DNA from: Candidatus Omnitrophota bacterium
Lineage (GTDB): Bacteria; Omnitrophota; Gorgyraeia; Tantalellales; Tantalellaceae
NCBI GenBank assembly: GCA_030617085.1
Contig: JAUWWB010000020.1
Location: 1 to 10,391, forward strand
Direction of reading: 5' to 3'
Length of the DNA stretch: 10,391 nucleotides
A program made the position numbers and the translations under genes. The number at the start of each line of letters is the position of its first letter. The stretch's first letter is position 1. A model generated the notes under the pieces. It did no database searches and was not told the origin of the DNA. It saw nothing but the letters and a program-made list of their open reading frames with translations. Below are positions 5,535 through 10,391 of this stretch, in pieces.

Positions 5535-5567
5535 GACTCCGAACTCCGAACTACGAACTACGAACTA
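5533..5567 (-). repeat. 7-bp tandem repeat overlapping the nadD stop codon
   Basis: On the plus strand, four consecutive 7-mers (CGAACTC once, CGAACTA three times, 5540-5567) follow a degenerate fifth unit (5533-5539). On the coding strand this reads TAGTTCG repeated, and the nadD TAG (5558-5560) is one of these TAGs. The last two residues of NadD (Ser-Ser) are encoded by the repeat. Confidence 0.85.
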
Positions 5568-6136
5568 TATAACCCCTTATCCCGGATAAACCTGACTACG
5601 ACGGCGGGGACGAGGTAATCTATGGGTTCGCGGTTCTGGATCCTTTCCCTTATCATGCTGGAAGAGATATCTATCCCGGGGGTGACGACGCGCCTGAGGC
5701 TTTCCTCATAGGGAGTGCCGCTTTCCACGCCGCCGGGGCGGGTAGCGATGACAAAAGTGGTAAGGCGCAGGATATCTTCCACGTCTTTCCAGGTCGAAAG
5801 CCCCTCCGCCATATCGGAGCCGGCCAGAAAAAAAAGTTCGACGTCCCCGCCGTACTCCTCAAGGAAATGTTTTATCGTATCGATCGAATACGACGTCCCC
5901 CCCTTGTCTATCTCGTACGTGGATATCTCAAACCTCTCATCCCCTTCCAGGGCGATGCGGAGCATGTTCAGCCGGTCCGCCGCCGACACCTCCCCCCCCA
6001 CTTCCTTATGAGGAGGCAAATACGCCGGAACAAAAACAACCTTATCCAACCCCAACCGGTACCAACACTCCTGCGCCAGCACCAGATGCCCCATGTGTAC
6101 CGGATTAAACGTCCCCCCAAACCACCCAATTTTCAT
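5558..6136 (-). CDS. nadD: Nicotinate-nucleotide adenylyltransferase
   Basis: Transfers AMP from ATP to nicotinate mononucleotide, giving deamido-NAD for NAD synthesis. It is a nucleotidyltransferase of the HxGH superfamily. GGTFNPVHMGHL (7-18) is the nucleotide-binding loop with HMGH. VPAYLPPHKE (36-45) is the typical substrate loop. LAGSDM (105-110) and ISSSMIR (157-163, the family's ISSTxIR motif) complete the set. The 192 residues are a normal length. Two ATG codons are adjacent. GGGGG at 6142-6146 is 5 nt from the second (6136) but only 2 nt from the first (6139), so I prefer the second, giving MKIGWFGG. The last codons and the stop lie in a 7-bp tandem repeat. It sits upstream of rsfS, as in many bacteria. 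No clear promoter is visible, so it probably depends on read-through from proA across the 73-bp palindrome. Confidence 0.95.
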   Translation of the reverse strand: MKIGWFGGTFNPVHMGHLVLAQECWYRLGLDKVVFVPAYLPPHKEVGGEVSAADRLNMLRIALEGDERFEISTYEIDKGGTSYSIDTIKHFLEEYGGDVELFFLAGSDMAEGLSTWKDVEDILRLTTFVIATRPGGVESGTPYEESLRRVVTPGIDISSSMIRERIQNREPIDYLVPAVVVRFIRDKGLYSS

Positions 6137-6177
6137 CATTTCCCCCAGTTACCCTATCGCACCTCGCGCTTACCCCA

Positions 6178-6250
6178 GCGCAGGCGGTGTGCACCCGCCC
6201 GGGGACAATTACCGACAGGTTGTCCATGGGCGGGTGCACACCACCTGCGC
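6178..6250. repeat. 73-bp near-perfect palindrome between proA and nadD
   Basis: Arms 6178-6208 and 6220-6250 (31 nt each) are reverse complements with three mismatches, around an 11-nt loop (TTACCGACAGG). Each arm contains GTGTGCACCCGCCC, itself holding the palindrome GTGCAC. As RNA it would be a very stable hairpin in the proA-nadD gap, without a following T-run on either strand. It looks like a REP or miniature inverted-repeat insertion; no transposase is nearby. Confidence 0.85.
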
Positions 6251-6269
6251 GGACGTACATCTCCAAACA

Positions 6270-7529
6270 TTACTCCCGAATCTGCCCGCTCCCCCGCACA
6301 ACGTACTTATAGGTGCAAAGCTCCTCAAGACCCATCGGCCCGCGGGCGTGGAGCTTGTCCGTGCTTATCCCTATTTCCGCGCCCTTGCCGAATTCCCTCC
6401 CGTCGGTGAACCTGGTGGAAGCGTTCACGTAAACGGCCGCGGAGTCGACTTTTTTGGTGAACTCCGCCGCCGCCTCAGGATCCCCCGTCACGATCGCGTC
6501 CGAATGCCTTGACCCGAACCTCGCGATATGGCCGATGGCCTCTTCCAGCGAGGCGACCACGCGGATGTTCAGGACAAGGTCAAGCCACTCCGTGGCGTAG
6601 TCCTCATCGGCTGCCTCCTCGATATCGATGCCGAGTATGCGCCTCGTCGCGGGGCAGCCCTTCATCCTTACCCCCGCCCCGCGCAGCGCGCCGGCGACGC
6701 GGGGAAGGAACTTTTCCGCGACGCTTTCATGCACGAGCATGGTCTCCATCGCGTTACAGACGCCCGGCCTCTGGACCTTCGCGTTATAGCAGATCGCCTC
6801 CGCCATGTCCAGGTCGGCTCCGGCGTCGACATACACGTGGCATATGCCCTTGTAATGCTTGATCACCGGAACGGTACTCTTTTCAACGACCTCCCGGATA
6901 AGCGACTCCCCGCCCCGGGGCATGATAAGGTCGATATCCCCCGCCGCCTTGAGCATCGCCTCAACGAGCTCCCGCGAGGTGTCCTCGATCAGGATAAACG
7001 CGCCCCGGGCCAGGCCTTCCGACGCTGCGCCCTTTTTCAGCGCCTCGTAGATCGCCTTGTTCGAGTTTATCGCGTCAGAGCCCCCGCGGAGGATGACGGC
7101 GTTGCCTGACTTGAGGCACAAAGAGACGCAGTCCGCCGTCACGTTCGGACGCGATTCATAGATTATCCCCATGACGCCGATTGGCGTCCTCACCTTTTCG
7201 ATAATAAGCCCGTTCGGCCGCTCTCTTTTTTCAAGAACGTCTCCCACCGGATCATCCAGCGCGGCGACCTCACGCAGCATCGCGCGCATCCCGTCTATCC
7301 TCTTATCGTCCAGCTTCAGGCGGTCGAGGTAAGCCCCGCTCTTACCCTTTTCCTCCGCGCCGGCCAGGTCGACCGCGTTAGCTTCCTTGATAGCGCTCCT
7401 CGCCGCGTCCAGGGCCTCAGCCATGGCAAGCAATGCCCTGTTCTTTTCATCAGAGGACATGACGTTCAAAACCACCGCCGCCTTTTTCGCCCTGTCGGTA
7501 ATATCTTTCATAACAGCCGCACTGTCCAT
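6270..7529 (-). CDS. proA: Gamma-glutamyl phosphate reductase (glutamate-5-semialdehyde dehydrogenase)
   Basis: Second step of proline synthesis: NADPH reduction of glutamyl 5-phosphate to glutamate semialdehyde, which cyclises to pyrroline carboxylate. A member of the aldehyde dehydrogenase superfamily. GVMGIIYESRPNVT and CLKSGNAVILRGGSDAINSN are typical of ProA. The catalytic Cys is residue 258 in QRPGVCNAMETMLVH. The C-terminal ASTRFTDGREFGKGAEIGIST is the ProA signature, followed by GPMGLEELCTYKY. About 419 residues, the normal size. The ATG at 7529 is preferred because GGTGG lies 5 nt upstream; the upstream GTG at 7538 has no such site and would add three residues. The ATG follows the proB stop by 12 nt, so the two are co-translated and the labile glutamyl phosphate intermediate can be handed over. 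The stop is TAA. Confidence 0.97.
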   Translation of the reverse strand: MDSAAVMKDITDRAKKAAVVLNVMSSDEKNRALLAMAEALDAARSAIKEANAVDLAGAEEKGKSGAYLDRLKLDDKRIDGMRAMLREVAALDDPVGDVLEKRERPNGLIIEKVRTPIGVMGIIYESRPNVTADCVSLCLKSGNAVILRGGSDAINSNKAIYEALKKGAASEGLARGAFILIEDTSRELVEAMLKAAGDIDLIMPRGGESLIREVVEKSTVPVIKHYKGICHVYVDAGADLDMAEAICYNAKVQRPGVCNAMETMLVHESVAEKFLPRVAGALRGAGVRMKGCPATRRILGIDIEEAADEDYATEWLDLVLNIRVVASLEEAIGHIARFGSRHSDAIVTGDPEAAAEFTKKVDSAAVYVNASTRFTDGREFGKGAEIGISTDKLHARGPMGLEELCTYKYVVRGSGQIRE

Positions 7530-7541
7530 TCTATCCACCCC

Positions 7542-8639
7542 TTATTCCAGCACCACCAGATTATCCCGGTGGACCACTTCGTCGTAATCCTTATACCCGA
7601 GCTCTTTCTCGATCCTATCGGACCTTTTGCCTTTGATCTTTTCGATCTCGGACGATGAATAATTCGAAATGCCCCTCGCTATGATCTTCCCGCGCACGGT
7701 TACGATATCAACGACATCGCCGTCCGAGAACCTGCCCGTCACGTCGCGGACGCCGCCCGGCAGGAGGCTCTTGTTCCCGGCGATCAGCGCCTTCTCGGCT
7801 CCTTCATCCACGATTATCCCACCTTTCGGCTTCATTCCGAAAGCTATCCACCGCTTCCGCGCTTTCATGGGCTTTTCTTGCGCGTCAAACTTCGTCCCGA
7901 CCTCCGCCCCCTCAACTATATCGAGGATAACATTTTTCCTTCCGCCCCTGGCGATAACGCAGGGAATGCCCGCGCTTGCCGCGTATTTCACCGCCTCGAG
8001 CTTGGTTATCATGCCCCCGGTGCTCTCCACGCACCCCTTATCCCCGCAAAGGGACTTGACCTTCGCGGTAACGGCTTCGACATGCCTGATAAGGCGGCAC
8101 TCTTCGTCGTAAAGCCCTTCGACGTCGGTAAGCATGATCAGCATATCCGAATCGGCAAGGTCGGCCACAAGGCTGGAAAGCCGGTCGTTGTCGCCGCATT
8201 TTATCTCCGCCGTGGAGACTGAATCGTTCTCATTGACGACCGGGACGGCACCGTATTTTAAAAGCGTGTTGAGGGTGTACCTCATGTTCAGAAAGCGCCT
8301 CCGGTCGTTGAAGTCCTCCTGAGTAAGCAGTATCTGTCCGGCGATGTAACCCCTTTTGTTGAAATACTCGTTATAGATGTCCATCAAGTGGCTCTGGCCG
8401 ACGCTCGCGATCGCCTGCAGCTCGGAAAGGGACCTGCCCTTTTTTCGGATGTCCAGAAGGCCCAGCCCGGCACCGATCGCGCCGGAAGAGACGAGGATGA
8501 CCTCTATCTTCCTGTCCATCAGGGCCGATACCTGGTCCGCCAGGCTTTTTATGGCCTTCCGGGCTATCCTGTTGCGGCTGCCCGTGAGGACCCTCGTCCC
8601 GACCTTAACCGTTATCCTCTTCAGTTTTCTTTTTGGCAT
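7542..8639 (-). CDS. proB: Glutamate 5-kinase
   Basis: First and feedback-regulated step of proline synthesis: ATP-dependent phosphorylation of glutamate. The N-terminal amino-acid kinase domain (about 7-255) has ITVKVGTRVLTG (9-20), VSSGAIGAG (50-58), VPVVNENDSV (132-141), the DND loop (150-152) and STGGMITK (206-213). The C-terminal PUA domain (about 272-345) starts GGIIVDEGAEKAL and contains SLLPGGVRDVTGRFSDGDVV. The 365 residues match the two-domain form (E. coli 367). ATG with AGGAAG 7 nt upstream. Its first 35 bp overlap the end of obgE, indicating coupling. Proline feedback is expected from the family, but regulation cannot be read from sequence alone. No proC is in the window, so the last step must be encoded elsewhere. 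Confidence 0.97.
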   Translation of the reverse strand: MPKRKLKRITVKVGTRVLTGSRNRIARKAIKSLADQVSALMDRKIEVILVSSGAIGAGLGLLDIRKKGRSLSELQAIASVGQSHLMDIYNEYFNKRGYIAGQILLTQEDFNDRRRFLNMRYTLNTLLKYGAVPVVNENDSVSTAEIKCGDNDRLSSLVADLADSDMLIMLTDVEGLYDEECRLIRHVEAVTAKVKSLCGDKGCVESTGGMITKLEAVKYAASAGIPCVIARGGRKNVILDIVEGAEVGTKFDAQEKPMKARKRWIAFGMKPKGGIIVDEGAEKALIAGNKSLLPGGVRDVTGRFSDGDVVDIVTVRGKIIARGISNYSSSEIEKIKGKRSDRIEKELGYKDYDEVVHRDNLVVLE

Positions 8640-9594
8640 CTTGTATCTTCCTGTAAACGGCCCTTACCAGTTCAGGCAACCCTTCCCCGTTCAAGGCGGA
8701 AATGGGCCAGACTTCCCGCCCTATCTCAGACGTGAATTTTTTCAGGCTTTCTTCGGCACCGGGCATGTCCATCTTGTTCGCCGCTACGAGGCGCGGCTTT
8801 TCGTATACGTGATGCCGGTACAGCTTCAGCTCGTTCTCCAGTTTGAAAAAGTTTTCCGCCGGGTCCGAACCGTCCAGCGGGACGATGTCCACCATGTGCA
8901 CGAGGACGCTTGTCCTTTCGATATGGCGCAGGAACCTGTCGCCCAGGCCGCGCCCCGCGTGCGCACCCTCTATAAGTCCGGGCATGTCCGCCACTACGAA
9001 AGTCTCGTCATAGAAACTGACAACGCCCAGCTTTGGGCTGCGGGTGGTGAACGGATACGGGGCGATCTTGGTATGGACTTTTGATATGCGCGAGACCAGC
9101 GTGGATTTTCCCGCGTTGGGAAAGCCGATGATCCCCGCGTCGGCTACAAACTTCAGCTCGAAGAGCAGCGTCCGCTCCTCGCCTTCCTCGCCCGGGGTGG
9201 CTACGCGCAGCTTGGCGTTACCCTTGCCGCCGGCGCCGCCTTTCACTGCTACGACCCGTTCGCCGGGGGCGGCGAGGTCCCTGATGGTAAGTCCGTTTTC
9301 GGCGTCTATGATAAGGGTGCCTACCGGAACCTTCACAAGACGGTCCTTTCCCCTCTTGCCGAACTTTTTATTGGAACCGCCGTGCTTGCCTTTATCCGCG
9401 CGGTAGTGCGGGTTATATCTAAAATCAAGGAGGGTATAAAGGTTAGAGTCGCTTTCGATGATCACCTCACCGCCGGGGCCGCCGTCGCCGCCGTCGGGGA
9501 TCCCCTTCCGGTGGTAGAGATCCTTATACAAGCTCTGGCAGCCGTTCCCGCCCTTGCCGCCGGTGACGTAGATCTTTGCGTGGTCGATCAGCAT
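8605..9594 (-). CDS. obgE: Obg/CgtA-type GTPase (ribosome assembly)
   Basis: Essential GTPase that assists late 50S assembly and links ribosome status to growth and stress responses. Residues 1-150 are the glycine-rich Obg fold (GGKGGNGCQS, PDGGDGGPGGEV, VKGGAGGKGNA). The G domain has G1 GFPNAGKST (157-165), switch I PYPFTT (179-184), G3 DMPGLIEGA (203-211), G4 NKMD (273-276) and G5 SAL (299-301). At 329 residues it lacks the extra C-terminal OCT domain of Firmicutes Obg. Compared with B. subtilis Obg (recalled), the loop between GGKGNA and ATPGEEGEE is about 8 residues shorter, missing the usual aromatic-Thr-Asn-Pro segment. The ATG follows the rpmA TGA by one base and has no Shine-Dalgarno of its own, so it probably depends on ribosomes finishing rpmA. 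The 3' end overlaps proB by 35 bp. Confidence 0.97.
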   Translation of the reverse strand: MLIDHAKIYVTGGKGGNGCQSLYKDLYHRKGIPDGGDGGPGGEVIIESDSNLYTLLDFRYNPHYRADKGKHGGSNKKFGKRGKDRLVKVPVGTLIIDAENGLTIRDLAAPGERVVAVKGGAGGKGNAKLRVATPGEEGEERTLLFELKFVADAGIIGFPNAGKSTLVSRISKVHTKIAPYPFTTRSPKLGVVSFYDETFVVADMPGLIEGAHAGRGLGDRFLRHIERTSVLVHMVDIVPLDGSDPAENFFKLENELKLYRHHVYEKPRLVAANKMDMPGAEESLKKFTSEIGREVWPISALNGEGLPELVRAVYRKIQDAKKKTEEDNG

Positions 9595-9595
9595 C

Positions 9596-9838
9596 TCATG
9601 CGGGAATAACGTTCACAACCCGGACGCCGGAGAACGAGACGACCCCGTCGCACCTGGCAAAAAGGGTGTCATCCCTTCCTTTCCCGACGTTCAAGCCCGG
9701 CTTGTACCGTGTCCCCCTCTGTCTGATAAGTATACTCCCCGCGCTTACGGCCTGGCCGCCGAACATCTTGACCCCAAGCCTCTGCGACCGCGATTCACGC
9801 CCGTTACGCGAAGAACCCTGTCCTTTTTTATGTGCCAT
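9596..9838 (-). CDS. rpmA: 50S ribosomal protein bL27
   Basis: Large-subunit protein whose N-terminal tail reaches the peptidyl-transferase centre. The 80-residue protein starts [16 protein letters not shown], the standard bL27 N-terminus, without the cleavable extension typical of Firmicutes. [27 protein letters not shown] and [15 protein letters not shown] are conserved bL27 segments. A clear ribosome binding site (AAGGAG) lies about 6 nt before the ATG. It follows rplU by 32 bp, a gap mostly taken up by a 7-bp repeat. rplU-rpmA-obgE is one of the most conserved bacterial gene orders. Confidence 0.98.
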   Translation of the reverse strand: MAHKKGQGSSRNGRESRSQRLGVKMFGGQAVSAGSILIRQRGTRYKPGLNVGKGRDDTLFARCDGVVSFSGVRVVNVIPA

Positions 9839-9859
9839 GGTTTGCTCCTTTGAACACCC

Positions 9860-9873
9860 CGAACTCCGAACTA
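9860..9873 (-). repeat. 7-bp repeat overlapping the rplU stop codon
   Basis: Two 7-mer units on the plus strand (CGAACTC, CGAACTA). On the coding strand this is TAGTTCGGAGTTCGG, whose first three bases are the rplU stop codon (9871-9873). Lies in the short gap before the rpmA ribosome binding site. Confidence 0.8.
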
Positions 9874-10194
9874 AGTTGTTTCCTCAAAGTGTATACCAGT
9901 CACCTTAAGCTCCGTCAGATCCTGCCTGTGGCCCTTCTTGGACTGGGAGCTCTTTCTGTCCCTGTACTTGAAGACGATCACTTTCTTCGCGCGCTTCTCG
10001 CCGAGGATCTCGCACTCTACAAAAGCGCCCTCCACGTATGGGTCACCGATAAAATGAGAATCCCCTTTTTTTCCGAACAGCACCTTTTCGACTTTCAGCG
10101 TGCCGGATTTCTGGTCCTTAATACGGTTGACCGCGATCTTCTCGTCCTTTTCCACCCGGACCTGCGCCCCCTGAAGTTCGATCACTGCATACAT
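9871..10194 (-). CDS. rplU: 50S ribosomal protein bL21
   Basis: Large-subunit protein bound to 23S rRNA. The 107 residues start [19 protein letters not shown], the standard bL21 beginning. [15 protein letters not shown] and [27 protein letters not shown] hold the conserved family signature (KGHRQ). The ATG at 10194 is preferred over a GTG three bases upstream (10197): AGGAG at 10202-10206 is 7 nt from the ATG, and other bL21 proteins begin at this Met. First gene of the operon, about 80 nt downstream of a near-consensus promoter. I looked for an autoregulatory leader fold and saw no convincing one. Its TAG stop is part of a 7-bp repeat. Confidence 0.98.
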   Translation of the reverse strand: MYAVIELQGAQVRVEKDEKIAVNRIKDQKSGTLKVEKVLFGKKGDSHFIGDPYVEGAFVECEILGEKRAKKVIVFKYRDRKSSQSKKGHRQDLTELKVTGIHFEETT

Positions 10195-10281
10195 CACAAT
10201 TCTCCTGTTGTTTTATAAGTCGTTGAGTAACAAATATTTACATCAAAAAACCACACGGCAAGTACTGCTTAATGTTTAATA

Positions 10282-10310
10282 ATATTATCAAATGAGGGTA
10301 TTCTTGTCAA
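10282..10310 (-). promoter_or_regulatory. Strong sigma-70 promoter of the rplU-rpmA-obgE-proBA operon
   Basis: Minus strand: perfect -35 TTGACA (10305-10310), exactly 17-bp spacer, and -10 TAATAT (10282-10287) set in an AT-rich stretch. Predicted start near 10275, giving a leader of about 80 nt before the rplU ATG. Such a near-consensus promoter fits a ribosomal-protein operon. Confidence 0.75.
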
Positions 10311-10340
10311 GGGCAATCGCCACGCTTTTCGCGGGCTAAG

Positions 10341-10382
10341 GGCAGGCCCGCCAGGGGCGGGCAGGCACAGGGGCCTGCCCCT
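10341..10382. repeat. GC-rich palindromic repeat upstream of the rplU promoter
   Basis: Contains two dyads: GCCCGCC/GGCGGGC (10346-10352 and 10356-10362) and AGGGGC/GCCCCT (10369-10374 and 10377-10382). The two dyads share GGCAGG and GCAGGC words. It resembles the GC-rich interspersed repeats of the GTAGGGGCAGGCC type seen in many metagenome-derived bacteria (recall). It is close to the window edge, so its full extent and any upstream gene cannot be seen. Confidence 0.6.
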
Positions 10383-10391
10383 ACATTTTTC

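Noticed and set aside
5427..5567. CRISPR-like array from repeated words near nadD
   Set aside because: Units are 7 bp without spacers, or a single inverted pair; no regularly spaced repeats and no cas genes.
10195..10275. rplU leader as an autoregulatory L21 or riboswitch element
   Set aside because: Only very short, weak pairings could be drawn; no known leader motif recognised.

Overview
The window is a compact bacterial chromosome segment of roughly 55-60% GC. Every gene I can support lies on the minus strand, so transcription runs from high to low coordinates. In that order the genes are: rplU (bL21), rpmA (bL27), obgE, proB, proA, nadD, a 47-residue zinc-ribbon protein (DUF5679 type), rsfS, argS, a short mfd-like gene, and a parvulin-type peptidyl-prolyl isomerase lipoprotein. 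All are housekeeping genes. No transposase, phage gene, CRISPR array, tRNA or rRNA is visible.

Organism. A lipoprotein foldase, a bL27 without the Firmicutes-type N-terminal extension, the rplU-rpmA-obgE-proB-proA-nadD-rsfS order, and intergenic spaces full of short palindromic repeats suggest an uncultivated diderm. Candidatus Omnitrophota or a related lineage is my best guess. This is inference from style and gene order, not from a search.

Layout. At 10282-10310 is a near-consensus sigma-70 promoter (TTGACA, 17 bp, TAATAT) driving rplU-rpmA-obgE-proB-proA. These genes are tightly packed: 1 bp between rpmA and obgE, 35 bp overlap between obgE and proB, 12 bp between proB and the preferred proA start. 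A 73-bp near-perfect palindrome (6178-6250) separates proA from nadD. Downstream of nadD is a second large inverted repeat (5427-5534), then a promoter (5384-5411) for the small zinc-ribbon gene, rsfS and argS (the last two overlap by 31 bp). A repeat lies between argS and mfd. A third promoter (1007-1035) precedes the isomerase gene. No strong intrinsic terminator was found anywhere, and no gap without a gene exceeds about 215 bases.

How the genes work together. bL21, bL27, Obg and RsfS concern the large ribosomal subunit (structure, assembly, silencing). ArgRS supplies charged tRNA, ProB and ProA make glutamate semialdehyde for proline, and NadD makes the NAD precursor. Mfd is a translocase that acts on RNA polymerase, and the isomerase folds exported proteins.

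Most notable. (1) The Mfd-like protein is about 630 residues instead of about 1,100: it keeps the RNA-polymerase-interaction module and translocase but lacks most of the UvrB-like N-terminal half and the C-terminal autoinhibitory domain. (2) A 7-bp-periodic repeat (TTCGGAG-like) begins inside the TAG stop codon, or overlaps it, for three genes, and follows a fourth. (3) At least five distinct repeat types sit in the few short gaps of this 10-kb segment. (4) ArgRS has divergent HIGH and KMSKS signatures.
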